NCBI RefSeq assembly: GCF_027532025.1
Contig: NZ_JAPZSY010000003.1
Coordinates: 85,843 to 149,842, forward strand
DNA from: Inhella sp.
Lineage (GTDB): Bacteria > Pseudomonadota > Gammaproteobacteria > Burkholderiales > Burkholderiaceae_C
DNA: 64,000 nucleotides
Direction: 5' to 3'
The notes under the pieces are model-generated. The model did not search any database. It saw only the letters and a program-made list of their open reading frames with translations, and was not told the origin of the DNA. The translations under genes were made by a program, and so were the position numbers. Shown one piece after another: positions 26,290 through 35,477 of the stretch; positions within the stretch are counted from its first letter, which is position 1; each line of letters begins with the position of its first letter.

Positions 26290-27714
26290 TCAGCCCTGGG
26301 CCAGCGGCAGGCTCACGGTCACCGCCAGGCCCTGCGGCGCGTGGCCGGCCACGGCCACGCGGCCGCCGTGGCGCTCGGCGATTTCTTTGACGATGGCCAG
26401 GCCCAGGCCGCAGCCCCCGCCTTCGTGCGTGGCGCGCACGAAGCGCTCGAGCACCTTGTCGTGCCAGTGCGCGGGCAGGCCCGGGCCGGTGTCGGTGACG
26501 CTGAGCTGCACCTCGTTGGCCAGCACCAGCACGCGCACCGTCACCTCGGCGCCGCGCCCGGCGTAGTGCAGGGCGTTGTCGATCAGGTTGGCCAGGGCCT
26601 CGCGCAGCAGCGTGGGGTGACCGCGCACCGGGGCCACGGGGCTGCTGCTGTCGTCCAGGCCCAGGTCCAGCCCAGCGGCCAGGGCGCGGGGCACCCACTC
26701 GGCGGTGAGCTCGCGGGCGAGCTTGGCCAGGTCCAAGGTTTGGAAGGTTTGCGCGCCGCCGGCCTCGGGCTCGGCGCGGGCCAGGCTGAGCAGCTGGGCC
26801 ACCAAGTGCGCGCTGCGCGTGGCGCCCTCCACCACGCGGCGCAGGCGCTCGCGCTGGGCGGGGTCGTCGGCGTCGGCCAGCGCGATCTCGGCCTGGCCCT
26901 TCAAGCCGGCCAGGGGCGTGCGCAGCTGGTGGGCGGCGTCGGCGATGAAGCGGCGTTGGCCCTGCACGGTGCGCTGCACGGCGTCCAGCAGCTGGTTGAT
27001 GGCCATGGCCAGCGAGCGCAGCTCGGTGGGGGCCACGTCGAGCTGGATGGCGCGCAGGTCGTCGGGGGCGCGGCCCTCCACGGCCTTGCGCAGGCGGTGG
27101 ATGGGGGCCAGGCCGGCGCGCACGCCGGCCCAGACGATGAGGCTCATCACGACCATGAGCACCGACAGGGGCAGCACGGTGTCGATGAGCAGGCGCTGGG
27201 TCAGCTCCTGGCGGTTGGCGCTGCTGCGCGCCACCTGCACGCGCATGGTGGTGGGCGGGCCCTCGGGCTCGCCCACCTGCAGGGTGAGCGAGGCCACGCG
27301 CAAGTCCTGCGGGGCCTGGCCGTCTTGCGCGGGCAATTGGCCGTCGTACACGAATGGTCGGCCCAGAACCCCCTTGCCCAGCGCGTGGGACGGGGGTTCG
27401 GGCAGGTTGCGGTTGCCCAAAATGAACTGCCCCGGCGGCGAGCTGACGGTGTACAGCAGCTTGTCGTTGGGGTCGGCCTCCAGCACGTCCTGCGCGGCGC
27501 GGGGCAGGTCGATCATCAGGCCGTGGCCCAGGGGCTTGATCTGGCGCGACAGCGCGCGCGTGGCCTGCAGCAGGCTGGCGTCCACGGCCTCGGTGGCGTA
27601 GCGCTCGGCCAGCTTGTAGGTGAACAGCGCCCCCGCGGCCCACAGCACCAGCTGCGGCAGCAGCAGCCACAGCAGCAGCTGGCGCTGCAGCGAGGCGGGC
27701 TGCGCCGGGCTCAT
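26290..27714 (-). CDS. TctE/QseC-type sensor histidine kinase
   Basis: 474 residues. Membrane helices at about 12-32 and 170-192 flank a small periplasmic domain. A HAMP-like linker follows, with H-box FIADAAHQLRTPLAG (His262), N-box ALANLIDNALHYA, and G-boxes TDTGPGLP and GLGLAIVKEIAERHGG. The layout is the TctE/QseC group, often linked to tricarboxylate or other small-molecule uptake, but no such transporter lies beside it. The start overlaps the regulator's stop by 4 bp. Confidence 0.88.
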   Translation of the reverse strand: MSPAQPASLQRQLLLWLLLPQLVLWAAGALFTYKLAERYATEAVDASLLQATRALSRQIKPLGHGLMIDLPRAAQDVLEADPNDKLLYTVSSPPGQFILGNRNLPEPPSHALGKGVLGRPFVYDGQLPAQDGQAPQDLRVASLTLQVGEPEGPPTTMRVQVARSSANRQELTQRLLIDTVLPLSVLMVVMSLIVWAGVRAGLAPIHRLRKAVEGRAPDDLRAIQLDVAPTELRSLAMAINQLLDAVQRTVQGQRRFIADAAHQLRTPLAGLKGQAEIALADADDPAQRERLRRVVEGATRSAHLVAQLLSLARAEPEAGGAQTFQTLDLAKLARELTAEWVPRALAAGLDLGLDDSSSPVAPVRGHPTLLREALANLIDNALHYAGRGAEVTVRVLVLANEVQLSVTDTGPGLPAHWHDKVLERFVRATHEGGGCGLGLAIVKEIAERHGGRVAVAGHAPQGLAVTVSLPLAQG

Positions 27715-28391
27715 GGCGCGGCTTGCGCTTCCAGCAAGTAGCCCAGGCCGCGCACGGTGCGCACGGCAACGCCGGCGCCTTCGAGCTTCTTGCGCAGGCG
27801 GTGGATGTAGACCTCGATGGCGTTGCTCTGCGGCTCGCCGCCGTCTTGGCCCCAGGTCTGCAGGATCTGCTCTTTGGTGACGACGCGGTCGCGCTGCGCC
27901 ATCAGCAGCTCGAGCAACAGCCACTCGCGCGGGCTGAGCTCCAGGGGTTGATCGTCGACCAGCGCGCGGCGGCTGTCGGCGTCCAGCGTGAGCTGGCCCA
28001 GGCTTTGGCCGCGCGGGGCGCTGGCGCTCAGGCGCGAGCGGCGCAGCAGGGCGTTGAGCCGGGCTTCGAGCTCGGGGAAGTCGAACGGCTTGGTCAGGTA
28101 GTCGTCGGCGCCGGCGTTGAGGCCGGCCACGCGGTCTTCGAGACCGTCGCGCGCGGTGAGCAACAGCACCGGCAGGGCCGGCTGGGTGACCCGCACGCGC
28201 TGCAGCACGGTCAGGCCGTCGACCATGGGCAGGCCGATGTCGAGCACGGCGGCGTCGAAGGCCTGGCGGCCCAGCAGGAACTCGGCCACGGCGCCGTTGG
28301 GCGCGTGCTCCACGGTGAAGCCCGCGCGGCGCATCTGCGCACACAGCGCATCGGCCAGCAGGGCGTCGTCTTCGGCCAGCATCAGGTTCAT
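27711..28391 (-). CDS. TctD-type response regulator
   Basis: 226 residues from ATG 28391; a TTG two codons earlier is less likely. The receiver has LAEDDALL, phosphoacceptor region AAVLDIGLPMVDG and DYLTKPFD. An OmpR-type winged helix follows, ending with VYIHRLRKKLEGAG and TVRGLGYLLE. It forms an operon with the kinase. The 118 bp between it and the divergent esterase is AT-richer and likely holds the promoter. Confidence 0.88.
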   Translation of the reverse strand: MNLMLAEDDALLADALCAQMRRAGFTVEHAPNGAVAEFLLGRQAFDAAVLDIGLPMVDGLTVLQRVRVTQPALPVLLLTARDGLEDRVAGLNAGADDYLTKPFDFPELEARLNALLRRSRLSASAPRGQSLGQLTLDADSRRALVDDQPLELSPREWLLLELLMAQRDRVVTKEQILQTWGQDGGEPQSNAIEVYIHRLRKKLEGAGVAVRTVRGLGYLLEAQAAP

Positions 28392-28509
28392 GAACAAACT
28401 TTAATGAACCTGATCGCGGCTGGACAGGCTCACTTTCCCGAAGCTGCCGACGACGGCCGCACCGCGCGCCAGCCCGGGGCGGCACGCCCACCCCCCAAAA
28501 TCCCGGGCC

Positions 28510-29349
28510 ATGAAACGCCGCGACTGCCTGGCTGCCACCTTGGCCGCTGCATGGGCCACCCCCGCCTGGCTCCAGGCCCAAACCCGCCCGCGCAGCGTGG
28601 GCGAGCGCCTGCACGTGCTCGCGACCTTGACCATGCCCGGCCTGGGTCGCGAGCGCACGCTGCGGGTTTACCTGCCGCCGAGCTACGCCAGCCAGCCCAG
28701 CCGGCATTACCCCGTCGTGTACTTCCACGACGGTCAGAACCTGTTCGACGACGCCACCAGCTACGCCGGCGAGTGGGGCGTCGACGAAACCCTGGACGCC
28801 CTGGCGGCGCAAACCGGCGTCGAGGCCATCGCCGTGGGCATCGACCACGGGGGCGAGCACCGGATGCGTGAGCTCAATCCCTGGGACCACCCCCGCTTCG
28901 GGCCGGGCGAAGGTCGGGCCTACCTCGCCTTCGTGGCGAACACGGTGAAGCCGCACATCGACCGCCGCTATCGCACCCTGCCCGGCCGCGCCCACACCGC
29001 GCTGGCCGGCAGCAGCATGGGCGGCCTCATCACCTGGGCCGGGCTGTGCCTTCACGGCGACACCTTCGGGGGCGGTTTGGTGATGTCGCCCTCGCTCTGG
29101 GCCGCACCGGCTGCCTTGGATGGGGCCGCCCGCCAAACTTGGGCCGCGGGAACCCGGATCTACGTGTACGCCGGTGGTCTCGAGGGCGGCGACATGGCCG
29201 CCAACGCGGAGCGCTTGCACCGCCTGATCGAGAAGCCCGCCGTGGCCGCCCTGCGCGTGAACGAAACCGGGCAGCACAACGAAGCCACCTGGCGCGCCGA
29301 GTTGCCCGCGGCGCTGCGCTTCCTGTTCGGCCTGGGGCAGCCGTCATGA
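28510..29349 (+). CDS. Exported alpha/beta-hydrolase, Fes/esterase-D-like
   Basis: 279 residues with a signal sequence (RRDCLAATLAAAWATPAWLQAQ). Esterase-family motifs are LRVYLPPSYAS, YPVVYFHDGQNLFDD, the nucleophile elbow AGSSMGG (Ser about 168) and a late His in GQHNEATW. The family includes enterobactin esterases and cinnamoyl/acyl esterases, acting outside the inner membrane. The stop overlaps the next start by 4 bp, so the two proteins are probably made together. Confidence 0.85.
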   Translation: MKRRDCLAATLAAAWATPAWLQAQTRPRSVGERLHVLATLTMPGLGRERTLRVYLPPSYASQPSRHYPVVYFHDGQNLFDDATSYAGEWGVDETLDALAAQTGVEAIAVGIDHGGEHRMRELNPWDHPRFGPGEGRAYLAFVANTVKPHIDRRYRTLPGRAHTALAGSSMGGLITWAGLCLHGDTFGGGLVMSPSLWAAPAALDGAARQTWAAGTRIYVYAGGLEGGDMAANAERLHRLIEKPAVAALRVNETGQHNEATWRAELPAALRFLFGLGQPS

Positions 29350-29990
29350 AGGCCTGGATCGCTTGGGGCCTTGCAGCCGGCCTGTGCGGCTGCGCCAGCC
29401 CCCCGCCCGCCGACCCGGCCCTGGATCGCCTCGTGGCGCGCATGACCGGCCGCTTTGACAGCAGCGCCCAGGCCGCCGCCCAAGCGGGCTACTTCGACAT
29501 CCGGCTGAGCATGGTGCCCCTCTGGACCGAACGCACCGACGGCCGCTGGCTCTACGTCGAACAGGCCACGGCCACCGCCCCAGACCGCCCGTACCGGCAG
29601 CGCATCTACCGCGTGGCCCGGCGAGGCGACGCCTTCGTCAGCGAGGTCTACACCCTGCCCGATCCAGCCGCCTGGGCCGGGCGCGCCAGCGACCCGGTGG
29701 CCCTGCGGGCCCTGGCGGCCGGCCTGACACCCCAGCAGCTGAGCCGGCGCGCCGGCTGCGACGTGATGCTGCGCGCCCTGCCCGATGGCGACTTCGACGG
29801 CGGCACCCAAGGCCAAGCCTGTGCCAGCGACCTGCGCGGAGCGGCTTACGCCACCAGCACCGTGCGCGTGAAGGCCGACCGCCTGGAGACCTGGGACCAG
29901 GGCTTCGACGCCCAGGGCCGGCAAGTTTGGGGCGCCACCGAAGGCGGCTACGTCTTCGTGCGTCGCGCGGGGGCTCAGCCGATCGAATGA
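29346..29990 (+). CDS. CpcT/CpeT-like lipoprotein
   Basis: 214 residues with lipobox GLCGC (Cys at about 16). The mature part fits the CpcT/CpeT barrel family: an opening ARMTGRFDSSAQA, RWLYVEQA, PYRQRIYRV, then GCDVMLR, FDGGTQGQACASDLRGAAY and the closing GATEGGYVFVRR. In cyanobacteria this family attaches bilins to phycobiliproteins; homologues in heterotrophs have no known role. Here it is a lipid-anchored envelope protein coupled to an esterase gene, so a small hydrophobic ligand is more likely than a bilin. Confidence 0.75.
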   Translation: MKAWIAWGLAAGLCGCASPPPADPALDRLVARMTGRFDSSAQAAAQAGYFDIRLSMVPLWTERTDGRWLYVEQATATAPDRPYRQRIYRVARRGDAFVSEVYTLPDPAAWAGRASDPVALRALAAGLTPQQLSRRAGCDVMLRALPDGDFDGGTQGQACASDLRGAAYATSTVRVKADRLETWDQGFDAQGRQVWGATEGGYVFVRRAGAQPIE

Positions 29991-30029
29991 ACTGAACCAT
30001 TGCATCCACTCGCACCGCAAGAGACCTGC

Positions 30030-30947
30030 ATGCCGGTACCCGACTACCAAACCTTGATGCTTCCACTTCTCAGCCTGGCCGATACGCGCGGAGAGATGAC
30101 CTTCAAAGACGCTGTACGCCAACTCGCACAGCACTACCAGCTGAGTAGTGACGAAGCCAACGAAATGCTCCCCAGCGGCAACCAACCGGTCTTCACGAAT
30201 CGAGTCGGTTGGGCTCGGTCTTACTTGAAGCAAGCGGGGCTCTTGTCGTCCCCCCGGCGAGGCGTCTTTGTCATCACGGCGGAAGGGAAGTCGCTGCTGG
30301 CGGAAAAGCCGGCTCGAATCGATAACTCGGTCCTGAGCCGATTCACTGCGTTTCAAGCTTTCAAGAGCAAGAGCAAGTCAACGAGCGAAGCCGCCGACGC
30401 GGTGAGTCCCGCGCCGCCCACCAGCATTGAAACCCCGGAAGACGCACTTTCCACTGCCTATCAGCAACTTCGAAGGAGCCTCGAATCCGACCTGCTGGAT
30501 CAAGTGAAGTCCAACTCGCCCTCCTTTTTTGAAAGGGTGGTGGTCGACCTCTTGGTCGCCATGGGCTATGGCGGATCGCGCAACGACGCCGGACGAGCCG
30601 TGGGGAGAAGCGGCGATGGCGGTATCGACGGCGTCATCAACGAGGACCGGTTGGGTCTGGACGTGATTTACCTCCAGGCCAAGCGCTGGGAAGGAGTCGT
30701 CGGCCGACCAGAGATTCAAAAGTTCGCCGGCGCACTCCAGGGCCAGCGCGCACAAAAGGGCGTGTTCATCACCACCTCCAGCTTCACAAGGGAGGCTGTG
30801 GAATACGCACAGTTGATCACGACCAAGATCATCTTGATCGATGGTGAGCGTTTGGCCAGCCTCATGGCAGAGCACAACGTCGGAGTCAGTCGGGTCGGGT
30901 TCTACGAGATCAAGCGGATCGACACCGACTACTTTGAGGAAGAGTGA
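30030..30947 (+). CDS. mrr: Mrr-type restriction endonuclease
   Basis: 305 residues from ATG 30030. An N-terminal winged-helix DNA-binding part (about 1-90, FTNRVGWARSYLKQAGLL, RRGVFVITAEGKSLL) is followed by the Mrr catalytic domain (about 160-300) with GDGGIDGVI, Asp211 and QAK (216-218), the PD-(D/E)XK signature. Mrr enzymes cleave methylated DNA. It stands alone without a methylase. Its GC content looks lower than that of the flanking genes, which suggests horizontal acquisition. Confidence 0.88.
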   Translation: MPVPDYQTLMLPLLSLADTRGEMTFKDAVRQLAQHYQLSSDEANEMLPSGNQPVFTNRVGWARSYLKQAGLLSSPRRGVFVITAEGKSLLAEKPARIDNSVLSRFTAFQAFKSKSKSTSEAADAVSPAPPTSIETPEDALSTAYQQLRRSLESDLLDQVKSNSPSFFERVVVDLLVAMGYGGSRNDAGRAVGRSGDGGIDGVINEDRLGLDVIYLQAKRWEGVVGRPEIQKFAGALQGQRAQKGVFITTSSFTREAVEYAQLITTKIILIDGERLASLMAEHNVGVSRVGFYEIKRIDTDYFEEE

Positions 30948-30983
30948 GCAGCCCATGTTGCAACGCTTTGATCAGCCGATCGA

Positions 30984-31730
30984 ATGCTCACGCTGACCGA
31001 CGTCTCCCTGCGCCTCGGCACCGTCGACGTGCTTCAGGGCCTGCACCTGCGCCTGAACGCGGGCGAGCGGCTGGCCTTGCTGGGCCCTTCGGGGTGCGGC
31101 AAGAGCAGCGTGCTGCGCCTGCTGGCGGGGCTGCTGACGCCCAGCAGCGGCGCCTTGCGCTTCGACGCGGGCCGCCCCCCACGCTGGGGCTGCGTATTCC
31201 AACAGGCCACGCTGATGCCCTGGGCGCGCACCCTGGACAACGTGGCGTTGCCGCTGCGCCTGCAAGGGCTGGGCGCGGCCGCGGCGCGCGAGCGGGCCAG
31301 CGCCCAGATGGCGCGTGTGGGCCTGGCGGGCTTCGAGCGCGCCCACCCGCACGAGTTGAGCGGCGGCATGCAAATGCGCGCGGCGCTGGCGCGGGCGATG
31401 GTGACCGAACCCGAGGCCCTGCTGCTGGACGAGCCCTTTGGCGCGCTGGACGAGATCACCCGCGAGCGCCTGGGCCAAGAGCTGCTGGCGCGCTGCGCCG
31501 AGCAGCCGGCCCTGGCCGTGGTGCTGGTCACGCACAGCGTGTTCGAAGCGGTGAGCTTGGCCGACCGCATCGTGATCTTGTCGCCGCGCCCCGGCCGGGT
31601 GCTGGCCGAGCTGGACGTGGCGGGCCAGCGTCCGCCCTCGGGTTGGGCCCAAAGCGATGCCTACTTCGGGCTGGTGCGCCAAGCCCAAGAGGCGCTGGCC
31701 CGCGGCATGCGGCAGGAGGCGGCGGCATGA
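30984..31730 (+). CDS. ABC importer ATP-binding protein (SsuB/TauB type)
   Basis: 248 residues with Walker A GPSGCGKSS, Q-loop VFQQATLMPWARTLDNV, signature LSGGMQMRAALARA, Walker B LLLDEPFGALDE and switch His LVTHSVFEAV. The phrase LMPW is typical of the nitrate/taurine/sulfonate group, which also imports thiamine pyrimidine precursors. The stop overlaps the permease start by 4 bp. No binding protein gene is nearby, so the ligand cannot be assigned. Confidence 0.85.
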   Translation: MLTLTDVSLRLGTVDVLQGLHLRLNAGERLALLGPSGCGKSSVLRLLAGLLTPSSGALRFDAGRPPRWGCVFQQATLMPWARTLDNVALPLRLQGLGAAAARERASAQMARVGLAGFERAHPHELSGGMQMRAALARAMVTEPEALLLDEPFGALDEITRERLGQELLARCAEQPALAVVLVTHSVFEAVSLADRIVILSPRPGRVLAELDVAGQRPPSGWAQSDAYFGLVRQAQEALARGMRQEAAA

Positions 31731-32503
31731 AGCCCTGGGGATCTCGCGCCCTGAGCCACCTGCCGGCCGCTTTGCTGCTGATGGCCCTGTTCGGGGGCTG
31801 GGAAGCCGCGGTGCGCGCCGGGGCTGTGCCGCCCTACCTGCTGCCCGCGCCCAGCACCATCGTCGCCACCTTGCTGGGCGATGCCGGCAGCTTCGCCGCG
31901 GCTTGGTGGTTCACGCTGAAGGTCACGCTCGGTGCGCTGGCCCTGGCCTGCGCCAGCGGCATCGCGGGCGCGGCGCTGTTCGCGCTGTGGCCGGCGATGG
32001 AGCGTGCCGTCATGCCCCTGGCCATCGGCCTGCAGGTCACGCCGCTGGTGGCCATCGCGCCCATCCTGCTGATCTACGTGGACGAGCCGCACACCGCCCT
32101 GCTGCTGTGCGCCTGGGTGGTGGCCTTCTTCCCCATCCTGAGCAACACCCTGGCTGGATTGCGCGCCACCGACGCTGGCTTGAGCGAGCTGTTCCAGCTG
32201 TGTGGCGCCACGCGCTGGCAGCGCCTGCGCTGGTTGCTGGTGCCGGGCTGCGTGCCCTACTTCTTGGCGGGCCTGCGCATCGGCGCCGGCCTCGCCCTGA
32301 TCGGCGCCGTGGTGGCCGAATTCGCCGCCGGCGCCGCTGGCAGCCAAACCGGCCTGGCCAGCCGCATGCTCGAGGCCTCGTTTCGCACCGACATGCCGCG
32401 CATGTTCGCCTGCCTGTCGCTCGTGGTGCTCACGGGCTTGGGCCTGTACGTCGCCGTGGCGGCGCTGGAGCGCGCCTGGGTGGGTGCGTGGCGCGGGCGC
32501 TGA
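31727..32503 (+). CDS. ABC importer permease (SsuC/TauC type)
   Basis: 258 residues with six hydrophobic segments. VPPYLLPAPSTIVATLL near residue 35 is the usual opening of this family, and the ATPase-contact loop is ELFQLCGATRWQRLRWLLVPGC (about 155-176). It pairs with the ATPase just upstream. A solute-binding protein is missing from this cluster and must come from elsewhere. Confidence 0.85.
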   Translation: MKPWGSRALSHLPAALLLMALFGGWEAAVRAGAVPPYLLPAPSTIVATLLGDAGSFAAAWWFTLKVTLGALALACASGIAGAALFALWPAMERAVMPLAIGLQVTPLVAIAPILLIYVDEPHTALLLCAWVVAFFPILSNTLAGLRATDAGLSELFQLCGATRWQRLRWLLVPGCVPYFLAGLRIGAGLALIGAVVAEFAAGAAGSQTGLASRMLEASFRTDMPRMFACLSLVVLTGLGLYVAVAALERAWVGAWRGR

Positions 32504-32540
32504 ACCGGCATCCGCCAACAGCCCGTAAGCTGCGCCCCCC

Positions 32541-34151
32541 ATGTACAACCGCTTCTTCGGACTGACGCGCGAGCCGTTTTCGATCGCGCCCGACCCCCGC
32601 ACCCTTTACCTGAGCGAGCGCCACCGCGAGGCGCTGGCCCACCTGCTGTATGGCGTGCGCGGCGGCGGCGGTGTGGTGCTGCTGACCGGCCAGATCGGCG
32701 CCGGCAAGACGACGGTGTGCCGCGCCTTCTTCGAGCAGCTGCCCAGCGACTGCCACTTGGCCTACGTGGTGAACCCGCGGCTGTCGGCGCGCGAGCTGCT
32801 GCAGACCGTGTGCGACGAGTTCCACGTGCGCTACCGCGACGAAACCCCGCAGCGGCCGCGCAGCGTGAAGGACTACGTCGACCCGCTCAACGCCTTTTTG
32901 CTGCAGGCCCATGCCGCGGGCGAGCATTGCCTGCTGGTGATCGACGAGGCGCAGCAGCTGTCGCCCGGCGTGCTGGAGCAACTGCGCCTGCTGACCAACC
33001 TCGAAACCCACGAGCGCAAGCTGCTGCAGATCGTGCTGGTGGGGCAGCCCGAGCTGCGGGACTTGCTGGCCCGACCCGAGTTGGAGCAACTAAACCAGCG
33101 CGTGATCGCCCGCTACCACCTGGACGCCCTGGACGAAGCCGACACCGCCCGCTACGTGCGACACCGCCTGGGCGTGGCCGGGCTTAGTGGACCCCTGCCT
33201 TTCGACGCGGGCGCGCTGAGGGCGCTGCATCGACTTTCGGGCGGCATTCCGCGGCGCATCAACCTGCTGGCCGACCGCGCGCTGCTGGGCGCCTACGGGC
33301 GCGACACGGGGCGCGTGACGGCCACCATGGTGCGCCACGCGGCCACCGAGGCCCTGGGCGACGCTACCCCACCCACCGCTCGTCGCTGGAGCCTCTGGCT
33401 CGCCGCAGCGGTGCTTTTGACGGGCACCGCGGCCGCCGCAGCGTATTGGGCCAGCCGCCATGCCCGTGAGCAAGCCGCGACACATGCCCGGCTTGCTGCC
33501 CCCACGCCCCAGATCCCCCCTCGCACCACCAAGCCGACGGATGCACCCAAGTCGACCACCGCTTGGCAGCCCTTCGCCAACGAAGCCGAGGCCTGGCAGG
33601 CGCTGACCCCAGCCTGGGGCTGGACGCCGAGCGACGACGGCACCCCGGTGTGCGAGCAAGCCTCAGCCCACACGCAGCGCTGTTGGCGCAGCCGACTGAG
33701 CCTGGCCGAGCTGCGCCGCCTGGACCGCCCCGGCCTGATCACCCTGAATGCCGACGAAGGGAGCGCCCCCGTGCACGCCCTGCTGGTGGGCTTGCGGCCC
33801 CAAGAGGCGGTGCTGCGCGGCCCGAAGGGCGAGACCACCTGGCCGCTGGAGACCCTGGCCCGCCAATGGCGTGGCGACTTCGCCACCCTTTGGCGCACGC
33901 CCGAGGGCTACCGCGCGCAACTGGGCGAGGACGCACCGCCCGCGCAAGCGCAGTGGCTGGTGCGGCAATTGGCGGTGGCGCAAATCGGCCAGCCCTTGCC
34001 GGCCGCCGCCAGCCTGCGCCAACGCATCGCCGCCTTCCAGACCAGCGAAGGCCTGCCGGCCGACGGCCGCGCCGGGCCCCGCACCCTCATGCACCTGAAC
34101 CGCGCCACCGGGGTGGATGAGCCCCGGCTGAGCGCGGAGGAGCGCCGCTGA
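32541..34151 (+). CDS. gspA: GspA/ExeA-type AAA ATPase with peptidoglycan-binding domain
   Basis: 536 residues. MYNRFFGLTREPFSIAPDP is the classic ExeA opening. The AAA domain (about 1-270) has Walker A GQIGAGKTT and Walker B LLVIDEAQQ. A membrane helix at about 285-305 (SLWLAAAVLLTGTAAAAAYW) is followed by a periplasmic region and a C-terminal peptidoglycan-binding domain (LRQRIAAFQTSEGLPADG, about 490-530). With GspB it helps the type II secretion outer channel cross or settle in the cell wall. No other gsp genes are in the window. Confidence 0.88.
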   Translation: MYNRFFGLTREPFSIAPDPRTLYLSERHREALAHLLYGVRGGGGVVLLTGQIGAGKTTVCRAFFEQLPSDCHLAYVVNPRLSARELLQTVCDEFHVRYRDETPQRPRSVKDYVDPLNAFLLQAHAAGEHCLLVIDEAQQLSPGVLEQLRLLTNLETHERKLLQIVLVGQPELRDLLARPELEQLNQRVIARYHLDALDEADTARYVRHRLGVAGLSGPLPFDAGALRALHRLSGGIPRRINLLADRALLGAYGRDTGRVTATMVRHAATEALGDATPPTARRWSLWLAAAVLLTGTAAAAAYWASRHAREQAATHARLAAPTPQIPPRTTKPTDAPKSTTAWQPFANEAEAWQALTPAWGWTPSDDGTPVCEQASAHTQRCWRSRLSLAELRRLDRPGLITLNADEGSAPVHALLVGLRPQEAVLRGPKGETTWPLETLARQWRGDFATLWRTPEGYRAQLGEDAPPAQAQWLVRQLAVAQIGQPLPAAASLRQRIAAFQTSEGLPADGRAGPRTLMHLNRATGVDEPRLSAEERR

Positions 34152-34820
34152 ATGAGCTACATCCTCGATGCCCTGCGCCGCGCGGAAGCCGAGCGCCAAC
34201 GCGACCAAGCCGCGGTGCCCCACCTGCACAGCGCTCCGCTGGGCGACGCAGCGCCGTCCCCACCCCACCCTGGCGCAGGCCGGGGCGCGCGCTGGGCCTG
34301 GGGCCTGGGCTTGGGGGCGGCGGCGCTGGGTTTGGTGGCAATCGGGGCGTGGTGGGCTGGCCGAGCTGTGCCGGCTCCTGTGCCGGCCCCCTTGCCTCCC
34401 CCCGCCCTGGCGGCCCCGGTCCAGCCCCCGCCAGCGCCTGCCGCAGCGCCGAGTCCGGCGGCCATGCCCGCACCGCCCGCCGTCGTCGCGCCCGCGCCGG
34501 CCCCGGCAACGGTGGCCATGCCCGTGCCCGCCCCGATACCCGCCCCGGTGCCTGCCCCGGTGCCTGCCGCCGCGGCCACCCGCACCACCGCCGAGCCCCT
34601 GCCCTGGCGCCAGCTGCCCGAGGCCACGCGGCAGCGCATCGGCCCCTTGGCGGTGAGCGGCGCCATGCACTCGCCCGACCCGGCCAGCCGCCTGCTGATC
34701 GTCAACGGCCAGGTGGCGCGCGAGGGCGACACCCTCGCCCCGGGCGTGGTGCTGCAGGAGATCCAACCGCGCTCGGCGCTGCTGCTGGTGCAAGGACAGC
34801 GGGTGCTGCTGTCGTACTGA
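34152..34820 (+). CDS. gspB: GspB-type type II secretion accessory protein
   Basis: 222 residues starting directly after the gspA stop. MSYILDALRRAEAERQR is the diagnostic GspB N-terminus. One membrane helix lies at about 48-70, then a long Ala/Pro linker (70-140), then the GspB periplasmic domain (LAVSGAMHSPDPASRLLIVNG, REGDTLAPGVVLQEI) to the end. It partners GspA in assembling the secretin of type II secretion. Confidence 0.88.
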   Translation: MSYILDALRRAEAERQRDQAAVPHLHSAPLGDAAPSPPHPGAGRGARWAWGLGLGAAALGLVAIGAWWAGRAVPAPVPAPLPPPALAAPVQPPPAPAAAPSPAAMPAPPAVVAPAPAPATVAMPVPAPIPAPVPAPVPAAAATRTTAEPLPWRQLPEATRQRIGPLAVSGAMHSPDPASRLLIVNGQVAREGDTLAPGVVLQEIQPRSALLLVQGQRVLLSY

Positions 34821-34841
34821 GCCCCTCCGCCCCTCACCCTG

Positions 34842-35477
34842 TCAGGGGATGCCCAGCACCTTGTGCGTCTGCACGCTCAGGCGCCAGCGGGGGTGGGCCA
34901 GGCAATGGGCGATGGCGGCCTTCGTGTGCTGCCTTTGCAGCAGGCCGTCCATGGGCTGCAGGAAGAAGTGCTGGAAGTCCAGGCCCTCGAAACGCTCGGG
35001 CGGGGCCAGGGGCTGCGGGTAGACGAGCTTGAGCTCGTGGCCGGCGGTCAGCACCAGGGGCGCATCGGCCTTGGGGCTGACGCAGATCCAATCCAGGCCC
35101 GCCGGGGCCGGCTGCGTGCCGTTGGTCTCCACCGCCACCTCGAAGCCTTGGGCGTGCAAGGCGTCGATGGCGGCCTCGTCCAGCTGCAGCAGGGGTTCGC
35201 CGCCGGTGCACACGACGCAAGGCCGACCCTGTTTCAAATCGGGCCAGCGCGCCGCCACGTGGGCGGCCAGGTCTTGCGCGGTGGTGAACTTGCCGCCGCC
35301 CTCGCCATCGGTGCCGACGAAATCGGTGTCGCAGAAGTTGCAGACCGCCGTGGCGCGGTCTTGCTCGCGGCCGCTCCACAGGTTGCAGCCGGCAAAGCGC
35401 AAGAACACGGCCGGCCGGCCGGCCTGCGCGCCTTCGCCTTGCAGCGTGTAGAAGCATTCTTTGACGGTGTAGGTCAT
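34842..35477 (-). CDS. queE: 7-carboxy-7-deazaguanine synthase (radical SAM)
   Basis: 211 residues. MTYTVKECFYTLQGEGAQAG is the usual QueE start. The cluster Cys residues are in FAGCNLW and VCNFCDTDF (a C-x14-C-x2-C arrangement, as in the Burkholderia/E. coli subgroup). VCTGGEPLLQLD binds SAM. It makes the deazaguanine core of queuosine from carboxytetrahydropterin. Its start overlaps the queD stop by 4 bp; the two act in succession. Confidence 0.9.
   Translation of the reverse strand: MTYTVKECFYTLQGEGAQAGRPAVFLRFAGCNLWSGREQDRATAVCNFCDTDFVGTDGEGGGKFTTAQDLAAHVAARWPDLKQGRPCVVCTGGEPLLQLDEAAIDALHAQGFEVAVETNGTQPAPAGLDWICVSPKADAPLVLTAGHELKLVYPQPLAPPERFEGLDFQHFFLQPMDGLLQRQHTKAAIAHCLAHPRWRLSVQTHKVLGIP

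Noticed and set aside
26290..28391. Pairing of the membrane-anchored receiver protein with the adjacent TctE-type kinase
   Set aside because: The genes are convergent and separated by a terminator, and the kinase already overlaps its own regulator gene, so a link is not supported.
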